A DNA stretch of 64,000 nucleotides from Pseudomonas asturiensis (GCF_900143095.1 NZ_FRDA01000011.1:137408-201407); one strand, 5' to 3'. Positions 1 to 8,742 are shown, numbered from the stretch's first letter. Translations and numbers: made by a program. Notes: generated from the letters alone by a model not told the origin.

Positions 1-402
1 CCCGACAAGGAACTGAACGTATTGCTGGTCGAAGACAATCCGGTGAACCGCACGGTGGTCCAGGCCATGCTGCATAACATGGGCTGTGAGGTGGAAGTGG
101 CAGTCGACGGCGCCCAGGCAGTGGCGATGGCCAGCATCAGGCGCTACGCACTGATTCTCATGGACTGCCGACTGCCGGTGATGGACGGCTATGAAGCCAC
201 TCGCCGGATTCGCTCACTGTCGGGGCTGGACAGCGTGCCCATCATCGCCCTGACGGCCAATGCCTTGCAGGGCGATCGAGACGCCTGTTTACAGGCGGGC
301 ATGGATGACTACCTCGCCAAACCCTTCAAACATGCTGATTTACAGCAGATTTTGCGACGCTGGCTATTCTTTCGGGCACCCGCGACTGGCGATAAATGCT
401 AA
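1..402 (+). CDS. hybrid sensor histidine kinase, C-terminal receiver domain (partial)
   Basis: The reading frame is open from the first base, so this is the 3' end of a longer gene. The visible 133 residues form one response-regulator receiver domain: acidic pocket E11-D12, phospho-acceptor Asp at about residue 55 in MDCRLPVMDG, the Thr/Ala switch region (ALTANA) and conserved Lys at about 107 in LAKPF. There is no output domain after it, as expected for the C-terminal receiver of a hybrid kinase. In other pseudomonads a hybrid kinase (the PA1611 type) lies directly upstream of fabA, which fits. The kinase part is outside the window, so the signal cannot be judged. A stand-alone receiver is possible but less likely because the frame enters from the left edge. 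Confidence 0.8.
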   Translation, partial: PDKELNVLLVEDNPVNRTVVQAMLHNMGCEVEVAVDGAQAVAMASIRRYALILMDCRLPVMDGYEATRRIRSLSGLDSVPIIALTANALQGDRDACLQAGMDDYLAKPFKHADLQQILRRWLFFRAPATGDKC

Positions 403-462
403 ATTGCGGCAGTCTTGACGCCGTGATCGACCCGAAGCGTCGGTCGAACTGCAAAATTCAGT

Positions 463-491
463 GCACAGGTGTACTTTGATTTAACCTGTGC
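463..491. promoter_or_regulatory. perfect 8-bp dyad upstream of fabA
   Basis: GCACAGGT (463-470) and ACCTGTGC (484-491) are perfect inverted repeats separated by 13 bases, about 130 bp before the fabA start. No T-run follows, so it is not a typical terminator for the kinase gene. It could be an operator for a fatty-acid regulator or an RNA hairpin. Function is not known from sequence. Confidence 0.4.
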
Positions 492-622
492 TGTGACTTT
501 CACCACAACGCAACAGTCTATGAGTAGGCTGCCGGACATGGTCCTGGCGAATTAGTCCGCCAGGACTGGCGTTTGGGCCAGTGGCGCCCCAACCTGCCGC
601 ACAAGATCATTGAGGAGCTCGC

Positions 623-1138
623 ATGACCAAACAACACGCCTTTACCCGGGAAGACCTGCTGCGCTGCAGTCGTGGCGAGCTGTTCGGCCCAGGTAACGCG
701 CAACTGCCCGCCCCCAACATGCTGATGGTTGATCGCATTACGCACATCAGCGAAGAAGGCGGCAAGTTCGGCAAGGGTGAGTTGGTCGCCGAACTGGATA
801 TCAACCCGGACCTGTGGTTCTTTGCCTGCCATTTCGAAGGCGATCCGGTGATGCCTGGCTGCCTGGGCCTTGATGCCATGTGGCAACTGGTCGGGTTTTA
901 CCTCGGCTGGCAAGGCAACCCTGGCCGCGGACGCGCCCTGGGTTCGGGCGAAGTGAAGTTTTTCGGCCAGGTCCTCCCGACCGCCAAGAAAGTCACCTAT
1001 AACATTCATATCAAACGCACCATGCGCGGCAAACTGGTCCTGGCAATCGCCGACGGCACCGTGAGCGTTGATGGTCGCGAAATCTACAGTGCCGAAGGTC
1101 TTCGTGTCGGTCTGTTCACCTCCACTGAAAACTTCTAA
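623..1138 (+). CDS. fabA: 3-hydroxydecanoyl-ACP dehydratase/isomerase FabA
   Basis: This cytosolic enzyme dehydrates 3-hydroxydecanoyl-ACP and isomerises trans-2- to cis-3-decenoyl-ACP, the branch point for anaerobic unsaturated fatty acid synthesis. The 171-residue protein has the usual full length and a single hot-dog fold. The catalytic His70 (FFACH) and Asp84 (GLDAMW) fall at the same positions as in E. coli FabA. The ATG at 623 follows a TGAGGAGCT ribosome-binding site. fabB starts 10 bases after the stop, so the two are co-transcribed, as is usual where FabA product is passed to FabB. Identification is very secure. Confidence 0.98.
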   Translation: MTKQHAFTREDLLRCSRGELFGPGNAQLPAPNMLMVDRITHISEEGGKFGKGELVAELDINPDLWFFACHFEGDPVMPGCLGLDAMWQLVGFYLGWQGNPGRGRALGSGEVKFFGQVLPTAKKVTYNIHIKRTMRGKLVLAIADGTVSVDGREIYSAEGLRVGLFTSTENF

Positions 1139-1148
1139 GGGTAATCGC

Positions 1149-2366
1149 ATGCGCCGCGTCGTTATCACTGGTCTGGGTATTGTTTCCTGCTTGGGCAATG
1201 ACAAAGACACCGTCACCGCTAACCTGCGTGCCAACCGCCCTGGCATCCGCTTCAAACCGGATTATGCCGAAATGGGTCTGCGCAGCCAGGTTGCCGGCTC
1301 CATCGACCTCAACCTTGAAGAACTGATCGATCGCAAGATTTACCGTTTCGTCGGCCACGCGGCAGCCTATGCCTATCTGGCCATGAAAGACGCCATCGCA
1401 GACGCCGGCCTGACCGACGAGCAGGTTTCCAACGTGCGAACCGGCCTGATCGCTGGCAGCGGCGGCGCTTCGACACTGAACCAGATGGAAGCGCTGGATA
1501 TCCTGCGTGAAAAAGGCGTCAAGCGCGTCGGCCCTTACCGCGTTACGCGGACCATGGGCAGCACCGTTTCCGCGTGCCTGGCCACCCCGTTCAAGATCAA
1601 GGGCGTGAACTACTCCATCTCGTCCGCCTGCGCTACCAGCGCCCACTGCATCGGCAACGCTGTCGAGCAGATCCAGCTGGGCAAACAGGACATCGTTTTC
1701 GCCGGCGGCGGTGAAGAAGAGCACTGGAGCCAGTCGTTCCTGTTCGACGCCATGGGCGCGCTGTCCACCCAGTACAACGAAACCCCTGAAAAGGCTTCCC
1801 GTGCCTACGACGCCAAGCGTGACGGTTTCGTCATCGCCGGTGGCGGCGGTATGGTGGTGGTCGAAGAGCTGGAACACGCTCTGGCCCGTGGCGCCAAGAT
1901 CTACGCGGAAATCGTCGGCTACGGCGCGACGTCCGATGGGTACGACATGGTCGCGCCAAGTGGCGAAGGCGCCATCCGCTGCATGCAGATGGCCTTGTCC
2001 ACGGTTGAAGGTCCTATCGACTACCTCAACACCCACGGCACCTCGACCCCGGTCGGTGATGAGATGGAAATGAACGGTGTGCGTGCAGTCTTCGGCGACA
2101 ACGCACCGGCGATCAGCTCCACCAAGAGCCTGTCGGGTCACTCCCTGGGCGCCGCTGGCGTGCATGAAGCGATCTACTGCCTGCTGATGATGGAAAACAA
2201 CTTCATCGCAGGCTCGGCCAACATCGACGAGCTGGACCCGAAAGTCGCTGACATGCCTATCCTGCTCAAGACGCAGGAAAACGCAAAGATCGACCAGGTC
2301 ATGAGCAACAGCTTCGGCTTCGGTGGCACCAACGCCACTCTGGTTCTGAAGCGCTATCAGGCGTAA
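1149..2366 (+). CDS. fabB: beta-ketoacyl-ACP synthase I FabB
   Basis: FabB elongates cis-3-decenoyl-ACP and so commits carbon to unsaturated fatty acids. The protein is 405 residues, the family length. The thiolase-fold active site is complete: Cys161 in SSACATS, His296 in NTHGTSTPVGD, Lys326 and His331 in STKSLSGHSLG, and a C-terminal glycine-rich FGFGGTNA loop. An upstream in-frame ATG at 1068 lies inside fabA; the ATG at 1149 is preferred because it gives the family N-terminus (MRRVVITG) and follows AAGGG at the correct distance. It is the second gene of the fabAB operon and is followed by a strong terminator. Confidence 0.98.
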   Translation: MRRVVITGLGIVSCLGNDKDTVTANLRANRPGIRFKPDYAEMGLRSQVAGSIDLNLEELIDRKIYRFVGHAAAYAYLAMKDAIADAGLTDEQVSNVRTGLIAGSGGASTLNQMEALDILREKGVKRVGPYRVTRTMGSTVSACLATPFKIKGVNYSISSACATSAHCIGNAVEQIQLGKQDIVFAGGGEEEHWSQSFLFDAMGALSTQYNETPEKASRAYDAKRDGFVIAGGGGMVVVEELEHALARGAKIYAEIVGYGATSDGYDMVAPSGEGAIRCMQMALSTVEGPIDYLNTHGTSTPVGDEMEMNGVRAVFGDNAPAISSTKSLSGHSLGAAGVHEAIYCLLMMENNFIAGSANIDELDPKVADMPILLKTQENAKIDQVMSNSFGFGGTNATLVLKRYQA

Positions 2367-2387
2367 CAACCAGCCTGTGCAAGACTG

Positions 2388-2413
2388 AAAAGGCGCCTTT
2401 CGAGGCGCCTTTT
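2388..2413 (+). terminator. rho-independent terminator after fabB
   Basis: An 11-bp perfect stem (AAAAGGCGCCT / AGGCGCCTTTT) with a 4-base loop, followed by CTGTTTT, lies 21 bases after the fabB stop codon. Confidence 0.9.
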
Positions 2414-2442
2414 CTGTTTTAAACCTCAAACACCGGAGCGTC

Positions 2443-2465
2443 GTGGGAGCGAGCTTGCTCGCGAA
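2443..2465 (+). repeat. REP-type palindrome
   Basis: The Pseudomonas short intergenic palindrome GTGGGAGCGAGCTTGCTCGC plus GAA lies between the fabB terminator and the pirin gene. Related copies occur at 8.5, 42.1-42.2 and 55.9-56.0 kb in this window. Confidence 0.8.
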
Positions 2466-2608
2466 AGAGCCAGCGCTGACGCCATAGCCTGTATGACGCG
2501 CACCATTGCCTTCGTAAGACACACACACGTTCGTTTGCTGACATTCATCCCTCGCCCTCCCCGCGCTATGCTTCCAGCCAACCCTGACCCACCGTGGAGA
2601 CCCGAATC

Positions 2609-3460
2609 ATGCTGACCATCACCCCACGCGCTGAAACGGTGGAAGGCCAGCCGATCCTGCGCCCCCTGCCCTCGGCACGCTGCCGCAGTGTCGGGCCGTT
2701 CGTGTTTTTCGACCATATGCTTGAGATGGATTACCCGCCAGGCACGGGCATGGATATCCGCCAGCATCCGCACATCGGCCTGTCGACGCTGACGTATCTG
2801 CTGGAAGGCGAACTGCAGCACAAGGACAGCCTGGGCAGTGATCAGTGCGTCAAGGCAGGAGACGTGAGCTGGATGACGTCAGGCGCAGCCATTGCCCATA
2901 TCGAGCGTACGCCCGAGCCCCTTAGAATCAGCGGCTCGCGCCTGCATGGCCTGCAAGTCTGGCTGGCATCACCCCGTGAACACGAGCAAGGCCCAGGCCA
3001 TTACCGCCATCACCCTGCACACAGCCTTCCGCAGAGCGACAGCATGGGCATTTTCATCCGCATGCTTGCCGGTCACGGCTTCGGGCTGCAATCGCCCGTA
3101 AAGGTGCTCTCAGACACGCTGTACGCCGAAATACGCCTGCAGACTGCTACAACCCTGGCGATTCCGGCAGAGCATCAGGAGCGCGCGCTTTACGTTCTCA
3201 AGGGCGAAGCTTCACTGGACGGCCTACCGATTGCGCCCCGCACACTGGTCGTGCTGGAACCGGGCGTCATTCTGAACCTGTGCGCAGAGAGCGAATGTCA
3301 CGCCGTGCTGATAGGCGGCGCACCTCTGGACGGGCCACGCCGCATGAACTGGAACTTCGTGGCCAGCGATCCGGCGCTCATAGAAAACGCGCGAAATCGC
3401 TGGGCCTCAGGCGACTGGCCGACCGTTGCGGGAGAGTCCGGCCGGATCGAGTTACCCTGA
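2609..3460 (+). CDS. pirin family protein
   Basis: A 283-residue bicupin of the pirin family. The N-terminal half carries the metal-binding cupin motif (DIRQHPHIGLSTLTYLLEGE with His residues and the later Glu/His), the region that binds Fe(II) in pirins; the C-terminal pirin domain follows. Bacterial pirins have been described as quercetinases or as interaction partners of metabolic enzymes; the substrate here cannot be read from sequence. The ATG at 2609 is chosen over a GTG at 2594 because GGAG (2595-2598) then serves as its ribosome-binding site. It stands alone: REP element upstream, convergent dienelactone-hydrolase-like gene downstream, 13 bases from its stop. Confidence 0.88.
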   Translation: MLTITPRAETVEGQPILRPLPSARCRSVGPFVFFDHMLEMDYPPGTGMDIRQHPHIGLSTLTYLLEGELQHKDSLGSDQCVKAGDVSWMTSGAAIAHIERTPEPLRISGSRLHGLQVWLASPREHEQGPGHYRHHPAHSLPQSDSMGIFIRMLAGHGFGLQSPVKVLSDTLYAEIRLQTATTLAIPAEHQERALYVLKGEASLDGLPIAPRTLVVLEPGVILNLCAESECHAVLIGGAPLDGPRRMNWNFVASDPALIENARNRWASGDWPTVAGESGRIELP

Positions 3461-3473
3461 ACGTCAGAACGGC

Positions 3474-4202
3474 CTAGTTGAACACTTCGCTCAACAGATC
3501 GTGCATGGACTTGAAGGCGCGATTCGCCACCTTCGCGTCGTACATCATCTTGCCCGGCACATTGGCATGCGGGTCAGTGAACGAATGGAATGCACCGCCG
3601 TGGTTATGCAATTGCCAATCGACGCCGGCTGCATTCATCTCGGCCTCGAACGCCAACAGCTGCTCATGAGGCACCATCGGGTCGGATGCGCCGTTCAGAA
3701 CCAGCACCGAGCCTTTGATGTTGCCGGCATCGGCAGGGTTAGGCGTATCCAGCGTGCCGTGGAAGGAAACGGCCGCCTTGAGGTCAGCGCCGCTGCGTGC
3801 CAGTTCCAGCGCGCAGCAACCGCCGAAGCAGAAACCAAAGGCCGCGATGCGGTTGGCATCCAGCGAGACACCCGCCTGACTGAGCAACAGATCCAGCCCG
3901 GCCTGCATGCGCTTGCGCAGCAACGCACGGTCGTTCTTCAGAGGCATCATCGCCTCGCCTGCTTCATCGCCATTGCTCGGGCGAATGCTCTGGCCATAAA
4001 GGTCGACCAGCAGCACCACATAACCCTGTTCGGCCACGGCCCTGGCGATGTTTTCAGCGTCGTCGCTAACGCCCATCCAGTTGGGAGCCATCAACAGGCC
4101 CGGGCGGGACGAGGTCACGTTTGCGTCATACACAAGACGACTCTCATAAGGCTGGCCATCAATCTGGTGCGCTACGGGACGTACAGTAATCTTGCTGCTC
4201 AT
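3474..4202 (-). CDS. dienelactone hydrolase family protein
   Basis: A 242-residue alpha/beta hydrolase of the dienelactone hydrolase family. The Cys-Asp-His triad typical of the family is visible: nucleophile Cys125 in GFCFGGC, Asp174 in GASDPMVPHE and His206 in GGAFHSFTD. No aromatic-degradation genes are nearby, so chlorocatechol metabolism is not implied; the natural substrate is unknown. The ATG at 4202 follows AGGAGT; a longer in-frame extension upstream runs into the htpG terminator and is rejected. The same gene sits after htpG in P. aeruginosa, so the position is conserved. It has no signal peptide and is expected in the cytosol. Confidence 0.88.
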   Translation of the reverse strand: MSSKITVRPVAHQIDGQPYESRLVYDANVTSSRPGLLMAPNWMGVSDDAENIARAVAEQGYVVLLVDLYGQSIRPSNGDEAGEAMMPLKNDRALLRKRMQAGLDLLLSQAGVSLDANRIAAFGFCFGGCCALELARSGADLKAAVSFHGTLDTPNPADAGNIKGSVLVLNGASDPMVPHEQLLAFEAEMNAAGVDWQLHNHGGAFHSFTDPHANVPGKMMYDAKVANRAFKSMHDLLSEVFN

Positions 4203-4255
4203 CGCTGACTCCTGATGATTTGAAAGGTGAGAAATACAGCTGTGAAAGATCAAAC

Positions 4256-4279
4256 AAAAAACCCGCCGAAGCGGGTTTT
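4256..4279 (-). terminator. terminator of htpG
   Basis: A 9-bp stem (AAAACCCGC / GCGGGTTTT) with a CGAA tetraloop lies 15 bases past the htpG stop; read leftward it ends in a T-rich tract. It separates htpG from the dienelactone-hydrolase-like gene. Confidence 0.88.
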
Positions 4280-4293
4280 CTGTCATTCGGTCA

Positions 4294-6201
4294 TCAAACC
4301 GACAGCTCAACCAGCAACTTGTTCAGACGGCGAACGTAAGCGGCCGGATCCTTGAGGCTGTCGCCAGCGGCCAGCGCAGCCTGATCGAACAGGATGTGCG
4401 ACAGGTCGCCAAAACGCTCTTCGCTCTGTTCGGTGTCCAGCTTGCCGATCAGCGGGTGAGCCGGGTTAAATTCGAAGATCGGCTTGGAATCCGGAACCTT
4501 CTGACCGCTGGCTTCCAGAATCTGGCGCATCTGCAGGCCCATGTCCTGCTCACCAATGGCCAGAATCGCTGGAGAATCGGTCAAACGGTGCGAAACACGC
4601 ACTTCGCTGACCGATTCGCCCAAGGCAGCCTTGATACGCTCGATCAGGCCTTCCTTGTCCTTGGCAATCTCTTCCTGCGCCTTCTTGTCTTCTTCGGAAT
4701 CAAGCTTGCCCAGATCCAGATCACCACGCGCCACGTCGACAAAGCCTTTGCCGTCGAAGTCGCTCAAGTAGCTCATCAGCCATTCGTCGATACGGTCGGT
4801 CAGCAGCAGCACTTCGATGCCTTTCTTGCGGAAGACTTCAAGGTGCGGGCTGTTCTTGACCTGCGCCCAGGATTCGCCGGTCAGGTAGTAGATCTTGTCC
4901 TGACCTTCCTTGGCGCGCGCCAGGTATTCGGCCAGCGATACGCTCTGCTCGCCGCTTTCGTCGGACGTCGAAGCGAAGCGCAGCAGACCTGCGATCTTCT
5001 CCTTGTTGGCGAAGTCTTCAGCCGGACCTTCCTTGAGGACCTGACCGAAGTTTTTCCAGAAGCCCTTGTACTGCTCGGGTTCGTTCTTCGCCAGTTTCTC
5101 CAGCATGTCCAGCACACGCTTGGTCAGCGCCGACTTCATCGAATCGATGATAGGGTCTTTCTGCAGGATCTCGCGGGACACGTTCAACGACAGGTCATTG
5201 GAGTCGACCACGCCCTTGACGAAGCGCATGTACAGCGGCAGGAACGACTCGGCCTGATCCATGACGAACACGCGCTGCACGTACAGCTTCAAACCACGCG
5301 GTGCTTCACGCTGATACAGGTCGAACGGTGCCCGGGCTGGCACGTACAGCAGCGAGGTGTACTCCAGCTTGCCTTCGACCTTGTTGTGGCTCCAGCTCAG
5401 CGCGTTCTCGTAATCGTGGGCGATGTGCTTGTAGAACTCCTGATACTCCTCGTCCTTCACCTCGGAACGGGAACGGGTCCACAGAGCACTGGCGCGGTTG
5501 ACGGTTTCCCACTCAAGCGCCGGAGCCTCTTCGCCTTCGGCCGCAGGCGCCTGCTCTTTGGGCAACTCGATAGGCAGCGCGATGTGGTCGGAGTATTTCT
5601 TGATGATGTTACGCAGACGGTAGCCGTCGGCAAACTCGTCTTCGCCGTCCTTGAGGTGCAGGACAATGCGCGTACCGCGTTCGGCCTTGTCCAGGGTCGC
5701 GACTTCGAACTCGCCTTCACCCCTGGACGACCAGTGCACGCCTTCGCTGGCAGGCAGGTCAGCGCGACGGCTGAACACTTCAACCTGATTGGCGACGATG
5801 AACGCCGAATAGAAACCGACGCCGAACTGACCGATCAGGTGCGAATCCTTCTTCTGGTCGCCCGAGAGGTTTTTCATGAAATCAGCGGTGCCGGATTTCG
5901 CGATGGTACCCAGGTGGGTGATCACATCGTCACGGCTCATACCAATGCCGTTGTCTTCGAGCGTGACGGTCTTGGCGTCCTTGTCAAAGCTCACGCGAAT
6001 CTTCAGGTCAGCGCCGTCTTCCCGCAGCTCTGGCCTGGACAGCGCTTCGAAACGCAATTTGTCGACCGCGTCAGACGCGTTCGAGATCAATTCGCGAAGG
6101 AAAATTTCCTTGTTGGAATACAGCGAATGGATCATGAGGTGCAGCAGTTGCTTTACCTCGGTCTGGAAGCCCAGGGTTTCCTTTTGAGTTTCCACACTCA
6201 T
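4294..6201 (-). CDS. htpG: molecular chaperone HtpG (bacterial Hsp90)
   Basis: The ATP-dependent Hsp90 chaperone of the cytosol, 635 residues. The N-terminal GHKL ATPase domain shows the Hsp90 N-box (ELISNASDA, Glu37 and Asn41) and the DNGIGM motif, followed by the GQFGVGFYSAF lid region; middle and C-terminal dimerisation domains follow without gaps. There is no MEEVD tail, as expected for bacterial forms. The start at 6201 gives the family N-terminus MSVETQKETLGFQ; an in-frame ATG two codons upstream (6207) is nearly equivalent, with CGGAG at 6211-6216 able to serve either. It is a single-gene unit with its own terminator. Confidence 0.97.
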   Translation of the reverse strand: MSVETQKETLGFQTEVKQLLHLMIHSLYSNKEIFLRELISNASDAVDKLRFEALSRPELREDGADLKIRVSFDKDAKTVTLEDNGIGMSRDDVITHLGTIAKSGTADFMKNLSGDQKKDSHLIGQFGVGFYSAFIVANQVEVFSRRADLPASEGVHWSSRGEGEFEVATLDKAERGTRIVLHLKDGEDEFADGYRLRNIIKKYSDHIALPIELPKEQAPAAEGEEAPALEWETVNRASALWTRSRSEVKDEEYQEFYKHIAHDYENALSWSHNKVEGKLEYTSLLYVPARAPFDLYQREAPRGLKLYVQRVFVMDQAESFLPLYMRFVKGVVDSNDLSLNVSREILQKDPIIDSMKSALTKRVLDMLEKLAKNEPEQYKGFWKNFGQVLKEGPAEDFANKEKIAGLLRFASTSDESGEQSVSLAEYLARAKEGQDKIYYLTGESWAQVKNSPHLEVFRKKGIEVLLLTDRIDEWLMSYLSDFDGKGFVDVARGDLDLGKLDSEEDKKAQEEIAKDKEGLIERIKAALGESVSEVRVSHRLTDSPAILAIGEQDMGLQMRQILEASGQKVPDSKPIFEFNPAHPLIGKLDTEQSEERFGDLSHILFDQAALAAGDSLKDPAAYVRRLNKLLVELSV

Positions 6202-6488
6202 GGTCATCAAACTCCGATCTGGATGGCATAAGCCGCCACAGTGAGGCGTGAGCCTGTGCGGCAGCGGGTAGTCATCAAAGTGGGGGCTGGGCAGAGGATT
6301 TCAAGGGCAGAAAAAATCAATCACCCTTCACCTGCCCTCATTTCGTCCGGGAGATGGGCAATGTGTTTCACGAGGACAACTGTTTACCGAGGGGCGATGA
6401 CAGCACGAGCAAGCCGTCCCATCGGGGTTGTATCAGTAAAATGTAACACCGCTAAAACAGCCCCCCGAAACAATCTCTCCATACGTTG

Positions 6489-6516
6489 GAACTTAATATC
6501 CAAGGGGGTGCTCTTA
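6489..6516 (+). promoter_or_regulatory. AlgU (sigma-E type) promoter candidate
   Basis: GAACTT at 6489-6494 and TCTTA at 6512-6516 are 17 bases apart. The AlgU/RpoE consensus in Pseudomonas is GAACTT, 16-17 bases, TCTGA, so the -35 is perfect and the -10 matches four of five. It lies 34 bases before the start codon of the small lipoprotein gene. Confidence 0.6.
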
Positions 6517-6549
6517 GCCACGTGGATACTCAATAAGGAGAAATACCCC

Positions 6550-6822
6550 ATGCGTAAATCTTTAGCCTATGCCTTGATGCTTTCTGCCACTCTGGGTCTT
6601 GCCGCCTGTGACAAAAAGTCTGAAAACACTCAGCAAGATGCCAACAAAGCAGCTCAACAATCCCAGGAGTCGATGGAGAAGGCTCAGGAAAAAGTGAACG
6701 ATGCTGCCAAGGAAAGCCAGGAAGCTGCTCAGAAGAACGCAGAAGCAGCTCAGCAGCGTGCAGCAGAAAACGCCAACAAGGCTCCGGCCCCGGCGACTGA
6801 AGCCGCGCCAGCGACCAAATAA
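6550..6822 (+). CDS. small Ala/Gln/Glu-rich lipoprotein
   Basis: A 90-residue predicted lipoprotein. The signal peptide ends in the lipobox LAAC, with the acylated Cys at residue 20. Asp follows the Cys directly, which could favour inner-membrane retention by the +2 rule, though that rule is weaker in Pseudomonas. The mature part is a charged, Ala/Gln/Glu/Lys-rich helix (many AAQ and KAQE steps) likely to form a coiled coil, ending in a Pro/Ala tail. The ATG at 6550 follows AAGGAG; in-frame starts further upstream are rejected. An AlgU-type promoter precedes it, suggesting an envelope or osmotic stress role. Precise function is unknown. Confidence 0.85.
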   Translation: MRKSLAYALMLSATLGLAACDKKSENTQQDANKAAQQSQESMEKAQEKVNDAAKESQEAAQKNAEAAQQRAAENANKAPAPATEAAPATK

Positions 6823-6848
6823 AGCCCCACGGCTTGCAGAACTATAAA

Positions 6849-6874
6849 TAAAGCCCGCTCTTTGGCGGGCTTTA
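6849..6874. terminator. bidirectional terminator, lipoprotein gene / brnQ
   Basis: A 10-bp stem (TAAAGCCCGC / GCGGGCTTTA) with a short loop lies between the convergent lipoprotein and carrier genes. T-rich sequence follows on both strands, so it can serve both. Confidence 0.85.
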
Positions 6875-6902
6875 TTGTGTGCGCTTTAAAAGGTTTGCAC
6901 TA

Positions 6903-8216
6903 TCACGCCAGCGCTTCGCTGGGTTTACCTTTAATTCTGTCGACAACAACGGCGCCCGCCAACGTTATAACCGACGGAACTAACCATGCCAGCCCTTGTT
7001 CACTCAGCGGCAAGTTAGCCAGCGCACTCGGCAAGTAATGAGTGAAGCCTGCGCCCTTGATGGCGTCGATCAGGCCGAAGATCAAAGAGACCAGCATGAC
7101 CGGTGCCACAACTCGCCCTTGACGCTGCCAGAAGCCCTTACAGAAACTCAGCGCGACCAGAACGATACAAGGTGGATAGATGGCGGTCAGGACCGGAATC
7201 GAAAACAGGATCAGCTTGGTCAGACCCAGGTTCGAGACCAGCAGCGAAAATGCCGCAAGCAGCACGACCAGCGTCTTGTAGGACAGCGGCAGCACTTTGG
7301 CAAAATACTCGGCACACGCGCAGGTCAGACCTACCGCCGTAACCAGACACGCCAGCGAAATCAGCCCGGCAAGAAAACCGCTGCCCAGCGAACCAAAGGT
7401 GTGCTGTACATAGGCATGCAGCACTACCGCGCCATTGGTCGCGCCCGCCGCCACGGCATGACTGCCGGAGCCAAGGCGGAACAGGCTGATGTAGACCAAC
7501 GCCAATCCGACGCCTGCAATCAGCCCCGCGATGATCGCGTAGCGCGTGATCAGACGCGGCGACTCGACACCACGCGAGCGAATGGCGTTGACGATAACGA
7601 TACCGAAGACCAGCGCACCCAGCGTGTCCATGGTCAGGTAACCGTTGATGAAGCCTTGGGAGAACGGTGCAACCGCGTAGGCAGGCTCGGCAGTTCCGAT
7701 GTCGCCTGCCGGCAGGGCAACGGCGGCGATGCCAAGGATCGCCAGCGCGAGTATCTTCAGCGGCGCCAGAAAGCGCCCTACCGTGTCGAGCAGACGGCCC
7801 GGGTACAAAGACACCCAGAACACCACCAGGAAATAGACGAGGCTATACAGCGCCAGCGCCAGCGGACTGTCACCTGTCAGCGGGGCCAGTCCGACCTCGA
7901 AGGACACGGTGGCGGTACGCGGAGTGGCGAACAATGGGCCGACCGCCAAGTAACACACCGCAGCCAGAATGCCGCCCGCCACTTTGCCGATCGGACTGCT
8001 CAACGCATCCATCGCGCCGCCAACCCTGGCCAGGGCAATCACGGTCACCACTGGCAGGCCCACCGCAGTGACCAGAAAGCCCAGCGCGGCGATCCACACA
8101 TGCGGCCCGGCCTGCAGGCCGACAATCGGCGGAAAGATAATATTGCCCGCCCCGACAAACAGGGCAAACGTCATAAAGCCAAGTGCCAGGATGTCCTGAC
8201 CTTTCAACACTTTCAT
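6903..8216 (-). CDS. brnQ: branched-chain amino acid carrier, LIVCS family
   Basis: A 437-residue inner-membrane secondary transporter for leucine, isoleucine and valine, coupled to Na+ or H+. It has about 12 hydrophobic segments across the full length and the family N-terminus (GQDILALGFMTFALFVGAGNIIFPP), where unwound helix 1 binds ion and substrate. The length equals that of P. aeruginosa BraB, whose gene also lies next to sucD, so braB is an alternative name. The ATG at 8216 is chosen because it starts the conserved domain; a long in-frame extension upstream to 8378 is low-complexity and unsupported. No strong ribosome-binding site is visible. It is monocistronic and terminates at the shared hairpin. 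Confidence 0.93.
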   Translation of the reverse strand: MKVLKGQDILALGFMTFALFVGAGNIIFPPIVGLQAGPHVWIAALGFLVTAVGLPVVTVIALARVGGAMDALSSPIGKVAGGILAAVCYLAVGPLFATPRTATVSFEVGLAPLTGDSPLALALYSLVYFLVVFWVSLYPGRLLDTVGRFLAPLKILALAILGIAAVALPAGDIGTAEPAYAVAPFSQGFINGYLTMDTLGALVFGIVIVNAIRSRGVESPRLITRYAIIAGLIAGVGLALVYISLFRLGSGSHAVAAGATNGAVVLHAYVQHTFGSLGSGFLAGLISLACLVTAVGLTCACAEYFAKVLPLSYKTLVVLLAAFSLLVSNLGLTKLILFSIPVLTAIYPPCIVLVALSFCKGFWQRQGRVVAPVMLVSLIFGLIDAIKGAGFTHYLPSALANLPLSEQGLAWLVPSVITLAGAVVVDRIKGKPSEALA

Positions 8217-8690
8217 TGCGAAGGACCACACAAAATCGAGATAAGGGAAGTGACGCCACCCATGAATGAGGTGAACGCAGCCCGTCAGCGTAAGACGTGG
8301 CAGTACCTTGCGACGTGCCCCTCGTGAGGGCGACGCAAAAACGGGGCACAGGGTAGCGAACTCAGGCAATAAATGCACTATTGAAGGGCGAGCTTCCGAT
8401 ATACGCCCTTAATAAGCGCATCCATGCATCACAGCGAATACAGGTCTACGGGATGTACCCCGCGCCTTGGGAACAGCACCTCTCGGTCCGCCCCTATCAA
8501 ACACCTGTAACCCGCTGAAGAAAATCATTGCGTGGGAGCGGACTTGTCCGCGAATGCAGTAGTTCTGCTACTGCATCTGCATTGGATTTACCGGCCTTTT
8601 CGCGGACAAGTCCGCTCCCACACATTCACGTTTCTTCAGTGGCTTACAGATGGCTTGCTAACGGACGCTTTCTCAATCACCAGAATGCAC
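8217..8690. other. intergenic region between brnQ and sucD
   Basis: About 470 bases without a gene. It holds a REP palindrome pair (8532-8621) and, presumably, the brnQ promoter; no clear -35/-10 pair was found for brnQ. Short reading frames through the repeats look spurious. Confidence 0.6.
8532..8621. repeat. inverted pair of REP palindromes (BIME-like)
   Basis: GTGGGAGCGGACTTGTCCGC at 8532 and its inverted copy ending at 8621 flank an inner 9-bp dyad (ATGCAGTAG / CTACTGCAT at about 8555-8576). Together they can fold into one long hairpin downstream of the sucCD operon. Confidence 0.85.
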
Positions 8691-8714
8691 AAAGGCCACC
8701 CGAGGGTGGCCTTT
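8691..8714 (-). terminator. terminator of the sdh-suc operon after sucD
   Basis: A near-perfect stem AAAGGCCACCC / GGTGGCCTTT with a GAG loop lies 29 bases past the sucD stop. Confidence 0.85.
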
Positions 8715-8742
8715 GCTGATTGCTCGAAAAAGTAAGCGAAGC

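Noticed and set aside
1068..1148. Longer fabB start at 1068
   Set aside because: It lies inside fabA and adds 27 residues absent from the family; ATG 1149 has a ribosome-binding site and the correct N-terminus.
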